NCBI GenBank assembly: GCA_028820695.1
Contig: JAPPIB010000052.1
Coordinates: 82,731 to 146,730 of the forward strand
DNA: 64,000 nucleotides
Source: Acidiferrobacterales bacterium
GTDB taxonomy: Bacteria; Pseudomonadota; Gammaproteobacteria; Arenicellales; JAJDZL01
Reading direction: 5' to 3'
The position numbers and the translations under genes are program-made. Each line of letters opens with the position of its first letter. Position 1 is the first letter of the stretch. The notes under the pieces were generated by a model. That model was not told the DNA's origin, did no database searches, and worked only from the letters and a program-made list of their open reading frames with translations. This document shows, one piece after another, positions 37,901 to 46,985 of this stretch.

Positions 37901-38285
37901 TGCGACCGCATTCCTCAAGCATATCAATGATGTACTTGAAAAACTCGATGTGTCCGCCCTGGTATGAGCTGACCGCAATACCGTCGGCGTCCTCCTGGAT
38001 CGCAGTCGAGACAATTTCCCTGACCGAACGGTTATGACCCAGATGAACAACCTCAACACCCGAAGACTGCAAGATTCGACGGATGACGTTGATTGAGGCA
38101 TCATGACCATCGAACAGGCTGGTGGCCGTCACAAATCTCAATGGGATCTGTGTTTCGTCGGTGTCATGAACGAGTCTGATTCTTTCGGCGGAGATCGCCA
38201 TCATTCTGTCTGTTCGGTAATCCAAAATTCGCAAAGTCCTGACATCGCTGTAATTGACCGCCTTGAGGTCGACGAACACCATCAA
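34956..38285 (-). CDS. icmF: Fused isobutyryl-CoA mutase IcmF
   Basis: A 1109-residue B12-dependent mutase interconverting isobutyryl-CoA and n-butyryl-CoA (and, in homologues, isovaleryl- and pivalyl-CoA). Domains in order: B12-binding with DGHDASINV (59-67, His61 as lower ligand) and GGGGVI; a MeaI-type G-protein chaperone with Walker A GTGGSGKS (237-244) and NKFDAKGAQD; a linker; then the large TIM-barrel substrate domain. The last contains YTGGVFSFKRKDEDPTRMFA, SVSISGYHIAEAGANPISQL and NSLHTNAYDEA. The middle G-domain separates it from ordinary methylmalonyl-CoA mutase. It heads a run with an SDR and an MFS gene. Confidence 0.93.
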   Translation of the reverse strand: MMVFVDLKAVNYSDVRTLRILDYRTDRMMAISAERIRLVHDTDETQIPLRFVTATSLFDGHDASINVIRRILQSSGVEVVHLGHNRSVREIVSTAIQEDADGIAVSSYQGGHIEFFKYIIDMLEECGRRDIKVFGGGGGVIVPDEIRELHDYGVARIYSPGDGQKSGLQGMVDDMIDRCRSDSTISHPLTADSLDCDDTRDLALLISAIERGDPQAIAYLDAHREQVSVPRVLGITGTGGSGKSSLTDELVQRFRLYCEPDTRIAILAVDPTRKKTGGALLGDRIRLNAIDSSQVFVRSLATRNAGGAIPSFLNDVIRACSIWGFNLVVVETPGIGQGDSSVVPYVDKTVYVMTPEFGSASQLEKIDMLDFADLVVINKFDAKGAQDAYRDVCKQVQRNQAAFDRPAQSMPVYGTISSRFSDDGVTALFQKIVKLLDVPRNSDTFPAELTSKVSSDRHSIIPPSRIGYLGEIVETVRDYHKKVESLSQLAREIQQLRACVQMLREADVGDPSALAGLADERELLLDTDAAELIKQWPQRVDAVRFEMSQSNVRDAPKMFYETISGTRIPKISVPHFHDHGDLLSWLMRENLPGSFPYTGGVFSFKRKDEDPTRMFAGEGGPHKTNRRFKLLSEHSAAKRLSTAFDSVSLYGFDPDERPDIYGKVGNSGVSVATLDDMKVLYSDFDLCSRQTSVSMTINGPAPTYLAMLLNTAIDQQVDAFEAKHDRKPDSDEYESLRANALRSVRGTVQADILKEDQGQNTCIFSTEFSLKVMGDIQEYFIANEVCNFYSVSISGYHIAEAGANPISQLAFTLANAFTYVEMYLARGMHIDDFASNLSFFFSNGMDAEYTVMGRVARRIWAVTMKEKYGANEKSRRLKYHIQTSGRSLHAQEINFNDIRTTLQALIAVYDNCNSLHTNAYDEAITTPTQESVRRAMAIQLIINKEWGLAQNDNSNQGSFIVEELTDLVEEAVLCEFESISQRGGVLGAMETGYQRGCIQDQSLHYERLKHDGTLPIVGVNMFQNPEVEQQQDTELARSTDQEKRSQLERLHDFHERHRGESAAAIASLQAAVVENRNVFAELMSAVRSCSVGQITSALFEVGGKFRRNM

Positions 38286-38390
38286 ATCTTCGCCGACATT
38301 GACGGAACAACCAAAGATTGCCGGTAAATTGCCTGTTCCGCTATTTTATCAGATTGGCTCAGACCTTCTGAATTCGACCATAGGCTGGGA

Positions 38391-39422
38391 TTATCCCCAG
38401 CAATGCATCAGAGCCTGCTGCGCAGTGATTGACGGAATTCCCGGTACCGGTGTATCTGTGACAAGAGTCACTCCTGTATCGAAAAAGTCAAGGCCTGGTG
38501 TGTTGTCTGGCATCTTGCCATTTTTGACGAAATTGACCACCGCTTCAATGCCGTAGACCGCCATCCGCTGCGGAAACTGCATCACCGTGGCGTTGAGTTC
38601 ACCATCGGCAACCTTGTTGACTCCATCACAACCACCGTCTATCGAAACGATTACCGCATCGTCGTCCACCTTCGATTCCTGAAGTGCTGCGTAGGCTCCG
38701 GCTGCAGCCGGCTCATTGATCGCATATACCAGATCGATTTGCGGATTGTTCTGAAGTAATGACTGCATCACGCTTCGACCACCTTCCTCAGAGCCGAAAG
38801 TCGCACCGCTGCCAACGATGCGTTCGTCATCTTCATCGTACATGGTTCCAGGGTCCCGAATGCCAACTCCGAAACCACTCAGGAACCCCTGATTGCGTAA
38901 CAGGTCCACCGTGACATTCGTACCTGCCCCATCAAGCGTTACGACGTTCGCGTTCTTGGCCGCACTGCCCATATACGCTTTTGCCCACATGCCGATCAAC
39001 TCACCGGCCCTGAAGTTATCGGTGGCAAACGTCGCGTCGGCAAGCTGCGTTGGTTCGAATAGCGTATCAATAGCAATGACAATCACACCTGCTTGGCGCG
39101 CCTTGCTGACCGCGTCGGCAAGAGCCGCCGGATCTGAAGGTGAAATCAGAATACCTGCAACACCGGCATCAACCAGAGTCTCTATCGCTTCAATCTGTTT
39201 GGCGGAGTCACCATCATATTCGCCTGCAAATGTATAAATCTTGATACCGAGCTCGTCTGCGTGATGCAGTACAGTGTCTTTGATTTCCACAAAAAATGGA
39301 TTGTCCTCAGTCTTGGTGACCAATCCGATTATCGGATCTGCAGCCATACCAACAGACGCAAGCAGACTGCACGCCAATCCCACTGCGATCAGAATTTCAT
39401 TCGCGAATCTGTTCATGAACAT
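38391..39422 (-). CDS. Orphan sugar ABC substrate-binding protein
   Basis: A 343-residue periplasmic binding protein of the ribose/fructose (type I) class. A signal peptide spans about 1-27 (AVGLACSLLASVGMAA). The mature part begins DPIIGLVTKTEDNPFFVEI and contains GILISPSDPAALADAV, VIAIDTLF and TFATDNFRAG, with YAINEPAAAGAYAAL in the second lobe. No cognate ATPase or permease gene is adjacent. The ligand is probably a pentose, fructose or similar sugar. Confidence 0.85.
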   Translation of the reverse strand: MFMNRFANEILIAVGLACSLLASVGMAADPIIGLVTKTEDNPFFVEIKDTVLHHADELGIKIYTFAGEYDGDSAKQIEAIETLVDAGVAGILISPSDPAALADAVSKARQAGVIVIAIDTLFEPTQLADATFATDNFRAGELIGMWAKAYMGSAAKNANVVTLDGAGTNVTVDLLRNQGFLSGFGVGIRDPGTMYDEDDERIVGSGATFGSEEGGRSVMQSLLQNNPQIDLVYAINEPAAAGAYAALQESKVDDDAVIVSIDGGCDGVNKVADGELNATVMQFPQRMAVYGIEAVVNFVKNGKMPDNTPGLDFFDTGVTLVTDTPVPGIPSITAQQALMHCWG

Positions 39423-39772
39423 GCGGCGTCAATAACCTGCTTGCCTGAACTGCCTGGTAATATCCATAAGACCGTCATTTGAAATGTGCGTATGTATTTT
39501 ACAGCAACCCAATCAGTCCCCTGAATGCGGCTGTTGTTCGGGTTTCGGATGGTGTACCGCGGCTCACAGACACAATCGAATGCGCATGCGGTCGGTGCGA
39601 TTTGGTTCTGGATTTGGTTCTGGTAATACGATCTGCGCTACCCGATAATAGATGGTCGGACAGTTGCCTGTTCTTCCGACTGCCGCTCTCAACGGTATTT
39701 GAGCGAAATCAGTTGCAATCGAACAAGAATGCAAAATTCCTGCCCGCTGCATTAACAAGACAACAGCACAAC
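39423..39772. other. Intergenic region with a short tandem repeat
   Basis: About 350 bases between the sugar-binding protein (minus) and the nitronate monooxygenase-like gene (plus). It should hold both promoters. An open frame upstream of the accepted ATG (39479-39772) has no family similarity. Confidence 0.45.
39599..39622. repeat. Two tandem 12-bp copies
   Basis: GATTTGGTTCTG occurs twice in direct succession. It lies in the intergenic region upstream of the nitronate monooxygenase-like gene. No function is apparent; replication slippage would explain it. Confidence 0.7.
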
Positions 39773-40852
39773 ATGACAATCGAACAAGCGCTTTTTCGAA
39801 GAGTTGGCCAATTCTGCGAAAGTATGGGAACGAAACTGCCGGTTTTGCTGGCGCCGATGGCGGGTGCCTGCCCGCCGGAACTCTCGATCAGTGTGGCCAA
39901 TGCCGGTGGTCTTGGTGCGTGTGGCGTGCTCCTGATGAGTCCTGAGCAAATTGTCCAATGGTGCAGTGACTTCAGGGCTTCGAGCGACGGACCTTTTCAA
40001 CTCAATAACTGGATTCCCGACCCTGCGCCAGTTCGCGACGATTGCGAGGAAAGACGGGTGGTGGACTTTCTGAGTCAATTCAGTGGTGAGACCCAACCTG
40101 AAGTCGCCGAAATCACCGCGCCCGAATTCAATGCTCAGTGTGATGCCATGCTTGAGTCCAAGCCGCGTGTGATCTCAAGCATCATGGGGATCTATCCGGA
40201 TGAATTCATCACGCGAATGAAGTCACAGGGGATACTCTGGTTTGCCACCGTGACGACAGTGGCAGAAGCGCTCGAGGCACAACAGGCAGGGGCTGATGTG
40301 ATCGTCGCTCAGGGCGTTGAGGCGGGCGGCCACCGAGGCACTTTCAGGGCACAAGATGCACAACAGTCACTCGCCGGGCTGTTCTCCCTGATTCCCGCCA
40401 TCGCAGACTCGGTGCATTTGCCAATTGTAGCGACCGGTGGAATTGCAGACGCCCGGGGAGTTGCGGCGGCACTGATGCTCGGTGCCTCGGCAGTGCAAAT
40501 CGGCACTGGCTTTTTGCGTTGCCCGCAGGCGGCCATTCCGTCGGCGTGGGCTGACGAGATAGGAAAATCGGCTCCTGATGGCACGATGCTCACACGGTCA
40601 TTTACCGGCAGGCTGGGACGATCGATCGCGACGGCCTACACCAAAGCCTCAGCCGCATCGGATGCGCCCGATCCCCGACCGTATCCCGTACAGCGGGCGC
40701 TCACCAAACAGATGACGACCGCAGGGCGTCGCGACAACGATCTGGACAGGATTCAGGCTTGGGCAGGCCAGTCAGCCTCTCTGGCAAGGGCGGTTGCAGC
40801 GGACAAGCTGACTCGCGATTTATGGAACGGGGCTTTGAACCTTCTGGCCTGA
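39773..40852 (+). CDS. Nitronate monooxygenase family flavoprotein
   Basis: A 359-residue FMN-dependent TIM-barrel protein of the 2-nitropropane dioxygenase family. The start at 39773 gives the family N-terminus KLPVLLAPMAGACPPELSI; the frame extends 98 codons further upstream without similarity. Later motifs: ISSIMGIYPDEFI, VAQGVEAGGHRGTF (phosphate and FMN loop) and PIVATGGIADARG. Typical substrates are alkyl nitronates such as propionate-3-nitronate, but many members have unknown roles. It is followed by the thioesterase and liu genes on the same strand. Confidence 0.85.
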   Translation: MTIEQALFRRVGQFCESMGTKLPVLLAPMAGACPPELSISVANAGGLGACGVLLMSPEQIVQWCSDFRASSDGPFQLNNWIPDPAPVRDDCEERRVVDFLSQFSGETQPEVAEITAPEFNAQCDAMLESKPRVISSIMGIYPDEFITRMKSQGILWFATVTTVAEALEAQQAGADVIVAQGVEAGGHRGTFRAQDAQQSLAGLFSLIPAIADSVHLPIVATGGIADARGVAAALMLGASAVQIGTGFLRCPQAAIPSAWADEIGKSAPDGTMLTRSFTGRLGRSIATAYTKASAASDAPDPRPYPVQRALTKQMTTAGRRDNDLDRIQAWAGQSASLARAVAADKLTRDLWNGALNLLA

Positions 40853-41055
40853 AGCGGGTTAAGGCTGTGGCAATTTTGTCAGTCAGCGAGTTCGCCACTG
40901 GGAACAGTCAAATCCGATACAAGTACTGTTGACGCAGATCAGCTGCCACTGCCGGTACCGATTGACAGGCTGTGTGATCTGTAGATTATCTGACACGGTT
41001 GTTTAGGGTATATTGATTGACTTCGAACGTTGGAAATCAGTCGACGATAAGTAAA

Positions 41056-41502
41056 ATGACAAATAACTTCAAAGCATTGAATCCGGACTACGAGTCCAAG
41101 GTACGACAGAGTTTCGTCGAACAGGGAATCATGAAGCTGATGGGAGCGACGATCCGCGACGTCGGGCCCGGACGCTGTATAATCGAATTGCCGTTCAACG
41201 AAAAACTGACTCAGCAAGATGGGTTCTTTCACGCAGGAGCAACCAGTACGATCGCTGACTCAGCAGGTGGATACGCAGCATTGACGCTGATGCCGGCCGA
41301 TAGCCAGACCTTGACCGTGGAATTCAAAATCAATCTGCTGGTACCGGCTTCAGGCGACAGGCTTTGCGCAGAAGCGACAGTGATCAAAGCCGGCAAGACC
41401 TTGACCGTATCGAACATTGAGGTGTTCTCGCATCGCGGTGAAAGCCGAAAACTGTGTGCGATCATGCAACAGACCACCATTTGTATTCCTCACCCGGATT
41501 AA
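41056..41502 (+). CDS. PaaI-family hotdog thioesterase
   Basis: A 148-residue acyl-CoA thioesterase of the PaaI/4HBT type. The hotdog signature is QDGFFHAGATSTIADSAGGY, where the catalytic aspartate follows the H-x-G loop, and VEFKINLLVPA continues the sheet. The ATG at 41056 is chosen over an upstream in-frame start. It begins about 200 bases after the nitronate monooxygenase gene and ends 6 bases before the isovaleryl-CoA dehydrogenase gene, so it probably clears acyl-CoA by-products of the leucine pathway. Confidence 0.85.
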   Translation: MTNNFKALNPDYESKVRQSFVEQGIMKLMGATIRDVGPGRCIIELPFNEKLTQQDGFFHAGATSTIADSAGGYAALTLMPADSQTLTVEFKINLLVPASGDRLCAEATVIKAGKTLTVSNIEVFSHRGESRKLCAIMQQTTICIPHPD

Positions 41503-41508
41503 TCCCTG

Positions 41509-42678
41509 ATGGGCAGCGACTATTCAGCACTGAACTTTGATTTGGGAGAGATCGCCGACATGCTTCGGGCGAGTGTTCGCGAGTTTGCTGCGAATGAGAT
41601 TCAGCCGCGAGCTGCCGACATTGACCAGTCCAACGAATTTCCGTCCGATCTGTGGAAGAAGCTGGGCGACATGGGACTGCTTGGCATCACGGTCGAGGAA
41701 AAATTCGGTGGAGCCGGTATGGGTTACCTGGAACATGTCGTCGCCATGGAGGAAATAAGCCGCGCTTCGGCATCTGTCGGTCTTTCCTATGGCGCGCACT
41801 CTAACCTGGCTGTCAATCAAATTCGCAGAAATGGGACAGACTCACAAAAGCGAGAGTATCTGCCTCGACTGATCAGTGGCGAGCACGTGGGAGCACTGGC
41901 AATGTCAGAACCGAACTCCGGGTCCGATGTCGTCAGTATGAATCTGCGGGCACAAGTCGAAAACGGCCACTACATCCTCAACGGCAGCAAGATGTGGATC
42001 ACCAACGGACCCGATGCCGACGTGTTGGTAGTTTACGCCAAGACGTCACCGGAAGCCGGGTCAAGAGGCATCACGGCCTTCATCATCGAAAGGCAGTTCG
42101 ATGGATTCTCTACCGGACAGAAACTGGACAAACTGGGCATGCGCGGTTCGAATACCGGGGAGCTTGTCTTTGACAACTGTGCGGTTCCTGCCCAAAACGT
42201 GCTGGGTGAGGTCGGCCGTGGCGTTGAGGTGCTGATGAGCGGCCTGGATTACGAAAGAGTTGTACTGTCAGGAGGTCCACTTGGAATTATGCAGGCTTGT
42301 CTTGATGTTGTCGTTCCCTACGTTCATGAACGCAGGCAATTCGGAAAGGCCATTGGAGAATTTCAGTTCATCCAAGGCAAGCTGGCCGACATGTACTCTG
42401 CATTGAACGCATCGCGTGCCTATGCCTACGCCGTTGCGAAGGCATGTGACCGAGGTGAGACAACACGCAAAGATGCCGCAGCAGTCATCCTCTATACCGC
42501 CGAAAAGGCCACATGGTGTGCGCTCGAGGCGATACAGGCCATGGGTGGTATGGGCTACGTCAATGAAACACCGACCGGGCGTCTGCTCAGGGATGCCAAG
42601 CTTTACGAAATTGGTGCCGGCACAAGCGAAATTCGTCGCATGCTGATCGGACGCGAACTTTTCTTGGAAACACAATAA
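41509..42678 (+). CDS. liuA: Isovaleryl-CoA dehydrogenase
   Basis: FAD-dependent acyl-CoA dehydrogenase oxidising isovaleryl-CoA to 3-methylcrotonyl-CoA. It is 389 residues long. Seen: [51 protein letters not shown] and [15 protein letters not shown], the last with the catalytic glutamate at the position particular to isovaleryl-CoA dehydrogenases. [20 protein letters not shown] closes the C-terminal helices. It starts the core liu cluster. Confidence 0.92.
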   Translation: MGSDYSALNFDLGEIADMLRASVREFAANEIQPRAADIDQSNEFPSDLWKKLGDMGLLGITVEEKFGGAGMGYLEHVVAMEEISRASASVGLSYGAHSNLAVNQIRRNGTDSQKREYLPRLISGEHVGALAMSEPNSGSDVVSMNLRAQVENGHYILNGSKMWITNGPDADVLVVYAKTSPEAGSRGITAFIIERQFDGFSTGQKLDKLGMRGSNTGELVFDNCAVPAQNVLGEVGRGVEVLMSGLDYERVVLSGGPLGIMQACLDVVVPYVHERRQFGKAIGEFQFIQGKLADMYSALNASRAYAYAVAKACDRGETTRKDAAAVILYTAEKATWCALEAIQAMGGMGYVNETPTGRLLRDAKLYEIGAGTSEIRRMLIGRELFLETQ

Positions 42679-42703
42679 TCTGCAAGTGACAGGAGATATG
42701 ATG

Positions 42704-43888
42704 ATGCAGGCTTCCTCAGTAGTCCTAACCGGAATGGCCCGAACTCCGATCGGTGGATTTCAGGGTCGCCTATCGGCAAAGTCCGCCCCGGAACTCGGCT
42801 GCAGCTCAATTCGGGCAGCTCTCGACGACGCCGGTATTCAAGGTGCAGACGTCGATGAAGTGCTCATGGGCTGTGTGCTCCCCGCTGGAATGGGTCAGGC
42901 TCCTGCCCGACAGGCAGCGCTGGCCGCCGACATTCCGAAATCAGTCGGTTGCACGACGGTCAACAAGATGTGCGGTTCCGGTATGAAAACTGTGATGCTC
43001 GGCTACGATTCGATTGTGGCGGGAACCAACTCTGTGGTAGCTGCCGGTGGGATGGAGAGCATGACCAATGCGCCTTATCTGATCCCGAAAGCCAGGGGCG
43101 GGTTGAGAATGGGACATGGACAAATGATGGACCACATGTTCATAGACGGACTGGAAGACGCCTACCAGAAAGGCTCGTTGATGGGAGAATTCGCAGAAGA
43201 CTGCGCACAAGCCTATCGGTTCAGTCGCGAAGCGCAGGACAATTTCGCGATCGAGTCCCTCACCCGGGCACAGAAAGCAACCGAAAACGGCACCTTTGCG
43301 AGGGAAGTCACGGCAGTTGAGGTGAAGACCCGAAAGGATCAATATGTCGTTTCGACCGATGAACAGCCGCAGACAACCAACACTGAAAAAATCCCGTTCC
43401 TGAAACCCGCGTTTCGTAACGATGGAACCGTGACCGCGGCCAATTCCAGTTCAATTTCTGATGGCGGAGCCAGTGTGATCCTCATGGCCCGGACCGAAGC
43501 CGAACGACGGGGGACGAGCGTGATCGCGCAACTGGTGGGGCATTCAACTTACGCGGCCGAGCCGAATCTGTTTCCAACCGCTCCGATCGGTGCGATCAAG
43601 CGCCTGCTCGAAAGGCTTGACTGGACAGTCGACGACGTCGACTTATTTGAGATCAATGAGGCGTTTGCCGTCGTAACCATGGCGGCAATGCACAGTCTGG
43701 GACTGTCACATGATCGCGTGAACGTCCACGGAGGGGCCTGTGCGCTCGGACACCCGGTCGGCGCCTCCGGCGCCCGCATCCTCGTGACCCTGATCGCAGC
43801 AATGGAAAAATACGACTTGAAACGCGGTATTGCGACGCTTTGTATCGGAGGTGGAGAGGCCACCGCGATCGGAGTGGTTCGCCCATAG
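42704..43888 (+). CDS. Acetyl-CoA acetyltransferase (thiolase)
   Basis: Thiolase cleaving acetoacetyl-CoA to two acetyl-CoA, or the reverse. It is 394 residues long. The nucleophile is in VNKMCGSGMKTVMLG, the histidine in GGACALGHPVGASGAR, and the second cysteine in GIATLCIGGGEATA. Three ATG codons lie in a row at 42698, 42701 and 42704. The third is best spaced (8 bases) from AGGAG. It can consume the acetoacetate arm of leucine breakdown after CoA activation. Confidence 0.92.
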   Translation: MQASSVVLTGMARTPIGGFQGRLSAKSAPELGCSSIRAALDDAGIQGADVDEVLMGCVLPAGMGQAPARQAALAADIPKSVGCTTVNKMCGSGMKTVMLGYDSIVAGTNSVVAAGGMESMTNAPYLIPKARGGLRMGHGQMMDHMFIDGLEDAYQKGSLMGEFAEDCAQAYRFSREAQDNFAIESLTRAQKATENGTFAREVTAVEVKTRKDQYVVSTDEQPQTTNTEKIPFLKPAFRNDGTVTAANSSSISDGGASVILMARTEAERRGTSVIAQLVGHSTYAAEPNLFPTAPIGAIKRLLERLDWTVDDVDLFEINEAFAVVTMAAMHSLGLSHDRVNVHGGACALGHPVGASGARILVTLIAAMEKYDLKRGIATLCIGGGEATAIGVVRP

Positions 43889-43923
43889 GTGAGCGGTCAA
43901 CAAACCACAGGTTGGATATCAGC

Positions 43924-44526
43924 ATGAAAAAGATTGTAGACTTCTATTTCGACTTCTCCTCGCCGTATGGATACCTCTCCAGCGAGAAAGTTGACGATCT
44001 TGCGGCTCGCTGTGATTGCGAAGTTGTGTGGCGCCCGTACCTGATGGGGGCGGTCATGAAGATCACCGAGCGCAAACCTCTGGTGCAGATTCCGATGCTC
44101 AGGAATTACAGCGAGAACGACCTGGAACGTTTCGCACGGTTTGAAGGCATTGAGCTCAATCAGCCATCGACGTTCCCTATCGCCACAGTCGCCGCCTGCA
44201 GAGCCTACTATTGGTTGCAAAGAAGCGACAAGGCAAAGGCAAAGGATTTGGCGCAGGCAATTTTTCGCGCCTACTTCATCCGCGACGAATTGATTTCGCA
44301 ACCGGATGTAGTGGTCTCGATTGCCGAAGGCCTGGGGGTCAATTCAGATGAACTGGGCGCAGCACTGGAAGATCTGTCGGTCAAGCAGTTGGTTCGGGAT
44401 GCGACCGACAACGCGGTGAGACAGGAAATATTCGGTTCCCCATTTTTTGTCGTTGACAATGAGCAGTTCTGGGGTCATGATCGCATGGGACTTCTGGAAG
44501 CATGGATCAAGACAGGCGGCTGGTAA
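43924..44526 (+). CDS. DsbA-fold isomerase (HCCA/GST-kappa type)
   Basis: A 200-residue thioredoxin-fold protein of the 2-hydroxychromene-2-carboxylate isomerase / GST-kappa family. The N-terminus is VDFYFDFSSPYGYLSSEK, where a serine replaces the DsbA cysteines and would activate glutathione. VVWRPYLMGAVM follows, and the C-terminus has GSPFFVVDNEQFWGHDRM. The usual naphthalene pathway is absent. Within the liu cluster it may act on a CoA intermediate or in detoxification; no function is established. Confidence 0.82.
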   Translation: MKKIVDFYFDFSSPYGYLSSEKVDDLAARCDCEVVWRPYLMGAVMKITERKPLVQIPMLRNYSENDLERFARFEGIELNQPSTFPIATVAACRAYYWLQRSDKAKAKDLAQAIFRAYFIRDELISQPDVVVSIAEGLGVNSDELGAALEDLSVKQLVRDATDNAVRQEIFGSPFFVVDNEQFWGHDRMGLLEAWIKTGGW

Positions 44527-44556
44527 TCGAACGCGACGGAGCGCACAGACATCGTC

Positions 44557-46155
44557 ATGGCTGTCATTGAGTCACAAGTCAACACCGACAGTGCCGATTT
44601 TCAGGACCGAAAACAGACAATGACCCGGCTGGTCGGGGAGCTTGACTCGGTACTTGACACGATCAGGTCCGGCGGCAGCGATACTGCTCGGAAAAGACAC
44701 ACTGATCGGGGCAAGCTTCTTGCCCGAGATCGAATCCAGTTGCTGTTGGACAAAGGTTCGCCATTTCTGGAAGTCGCACCCTATGCCGCATACGACATGT
44801 ACGGCGGAGACGTCCCGTCAGCCGGCATCGTGACCGGAATCGGGTCGGTTTGCGGACTCGAAGTGATGATTTTCGCCAACGATGCTACGGTAAAAGGCGG
44901 CACCTACTATCCGGCCACTGTAAAAAAGCACCTGCGCGCCCAAGAGATTGCGTCAGACAATCACCTGCCCTGCATTTATCTGGTCGACTCTGGAGGAGCC
45001 TATCTTCCCTTGCAGGACGATGTGTTCCCGGACCGGGAGCACTTCGGACGAATTTTCTACAACCAGGCCAACATGTCAGCCGCAGGCATACCCCAGATCG
45101 CTTCCGTCATGGGTTCATGTACGGCAGGCGGCGCCTACGTACCCTCAATGTGTGATGAGTCTGTAATCGTCCGCGGGCAAGGAACAATTTTCCTGGGCGG
45201 ACCTCCGCTGGTCAAGGCAGCGACCGGTGAAACCGTATCAGCCGAGGATCTCGGCGGTGCGGACGTTCACTCACGCCAGTCCGGAATAACCGATCACTAT
45301 GCCAATGACGACCAGCATGCCCTTTCCATCGTTCGGGACATCGTGAGAAATCTGAATCGGGCCCAATCCAGTTCAAGACAGATTCAGACCGTCCCGCCCC
45401 TGTATGATGCAAACGAAATTTATGGAATCGTGCCAACCGACCTGCGTCAAAGCTATGACGTGCGAGAGGTCATCGCCCGCCTGGTCGACGGCAGCGAATT
45501 GCACGAGTTCAAGAAAATGTACGGTGATACCTTGGTCTGTGGATTCGCGCATCTCATGGGGTACCCGGTCGGCATCATCGCGAATAACGGCATCCTTTAT
45601 TCCGAATCGGCACTCAAGGCGACCCACTTCATCGAACTGTGCTGCCAGCGCGGCACTCCCCTGGTCTTCCTGCAGAATATCGCCGGATTCATGGTAGGTC
45701 AGAAGTACGAGGCGGGCGGAATAGCGAAAGACGGCGCAAAAATGGTTACCGCAGTTGCGTGTGCGAAGGTGCCCAAGTTCACTGTGATCATCGGTGGCAG
45801 TTTCGGTGCCGGAAACTACGCCATGTGCGGTCGCGCATACGGTCCCAGATTTCTTTGGATCTGGCCCAACGCAAGAATCTCAGTCATGGGCGGCGAGCAG
45901 GCCGGGAATGTTCTTGCACAAGTCCGAGCCGACAACATGAAAAAAGGTTCCTGGAGCGAAGACGAGCAGCAGGCATTCAAGCAGTCCATTGTTGACCAGT
46001 ACGAAACCCAGGGCAGCCCGTACTATTCGAGCGCGCGTTTGTGGGATGATGGAATCATTGATCCTGCAGACACCCGAATGGTTTTGGCTCTTGGGATTTC
46101 GGCCGCTTGCAATGCACCCGATACAAAAACACAGTTTGGGATCTTCAGGATGTGA
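44557..46155 (+). CDS. liuB: Methylcrotonyl-CoA carboxylase, beta subunit
   Basis: Carboxyltransferase subunit of 3-methylcrotonyl-CoA carboxylase, 532 residues. Seen: [56 protein letters not shown] (acyl-CoA oxyanion loop) and [14 protein letters not shown]. The second half has [20 protein letters not shown] and [13 protein letters not shown]. These are the features that separate MccB from the propionyl-CoA enzyme. It is followed after about 10 bases by the hydratase gene and then by the alpha subunit. Confidence 0.95.
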   Translation: MAVIESQVNTDSADFQDRKQTMTRLVGELDSVLDTIRSGGSDTARKRHTDRGKLLARDRIQLLLDKGSPFLEVAPYAAYDMYGGDVPSAGIVTGIGSVCGLEVMIFANDATVKGGTYYPATVKKHLRAQEIASDNHLPCIYLVDSGGAYLPLQDDVFPDREHFGRIFYNQANMSAAGIPQIASVMGSCTAGGAYVPSMCDESVIVRGQGTIFLGGPPLVKAATGETVSAEDLGGADVHSRQSGITDHYANDDQHALSIVRDIVRNLNRAQSSSRQIQTVPPLYDANEIYGIVPTDLRQSYDVREVIARLVDGSELHEFKKMYGDTLVCGFAHLMGYPVGIIANNGILYSESALKATHFIELCCQRGTPLVFLQNIAGFMVGQKYEAGGIAKDGAKMVTAVACAKVPKFTVIIGGSFGAGNYAMCGRAYGPRFLWIWPNARISVMGGEQAGNVLAQVRADNMKKGSWSEDEQQAFKQSIVDQYETQGSPYYSSARLWDDGIIDPADTRMVLALGISAACNAPDTKTQFGIFRM

Positions 46156-46165
46156 GGTGGGCGCA

Positions 46166-46981
46166 ATGAATGACTCATCTTTTGCCAGCAATAATCAAAC
46201 CATCGACCTCTCGGTTGACGAAAAAGGCATCTGCTCCGTCACCCTGAACAGGCCAGATGTTCACAACGCATTCAATGAAGTCATGATCGCTGAAATTACA
46301 CAGGCGATGATTTCGCTGGAGTCGGACCCGAATGTGCGGATAGTTGTTGTGCGCGGTGCTGGAAAAAGCTTCTGCGCCGGTGCCGACATCAACTGGATGC
46401 GTCGGATGGCGGACTATGATGAAGAGCAGAATCTTGAGGATGCCGGTCTGATGTCTGAAATGATGGACCGATTGTATCGGTTCCCAAAACCGACACTTGC
46501 TCACGTTCACGGCGCAGTATTTGGAGGTGGTGTCGGTTTAGTCGCCTGCTGTGATATCGCTATCGCATCCGAGGACGCGGTCTTCAGTCTGTCTGAAGTC
46601 AAGATCGGACTGATTCCATCGGTCATCAGTCCATATGTTGTAGAAGCCATGGGCACCCGTAACGCTAGAAGGTACTTTCTGTCAGGAGAACGTTTCGGTG
46701 CATCGACTGCCAGACATGTGGGTTTGATCAACGAGTGTTGTGAGGATCGTGAACTGTCGACGCTCCGACAGACAATTTTGCAAGAACTTCTCCAAAGCGC
46801 GCCCGAAGCGCAGAAAATCGCCAAGATGCAACTGCAAAATGTTGTATCCAATAACATAAGCCACGAAATCCGACGGCAGACGTCTCAAATGATTGCACAG
46901 GTAAGGGCTTCGGATGAGGGCCGCGAGGGAACGGCCGCATTTCTTGAGAAACGACTGCCGCCGTGGCGCAGCGAGCATTGA
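46166..46981 (+). CDS. liuC: Methylglutaconyl-CoA hydratase
   Basis: Crotonase-fold enzyme hydrating 3-methylglutaconyl-CoA to HMG-CoA, 271 residues. The oxyanion segments are GKSFCAGADINWMR and AAVFGGGVGLVACCDIAIAS-like HGAVFGGGVGLVACCD; EVKIGLIPSVISPYVVEAMG carries the catalytic glutamate. The start at 46166 is used; the frame extends 59 codons upstream inside liuB without family similarity. It lies between the two carboxylase subunits, as in pseudomonad liu operons. Confidence 0.9.
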   Translation: MNDSSFASNNQTIDLSVDEKGICSVTLNRPDVHNAFNEVMIAEITQAMISLESDPNVRIVVVRGAGKSFCAGADINWMRRMADYDEEQNLEDAGLMSEMMDRLYRFPKPTLAHVHGAVFGGGVGLVACCDIAIASEDAVFSLSEVKIGLIPSVISPYVVEAMGTRNARRYFLSGERFGASTARHVGLINECCEDRELSTLRQTILQELLQSAPEAQKIAKMQLQNVVSNNISHEIRRQTSQMIAQVRASDEGREGTAAFLEKRLPPWRSEH

Positions 46982-46985
46982 TTCA

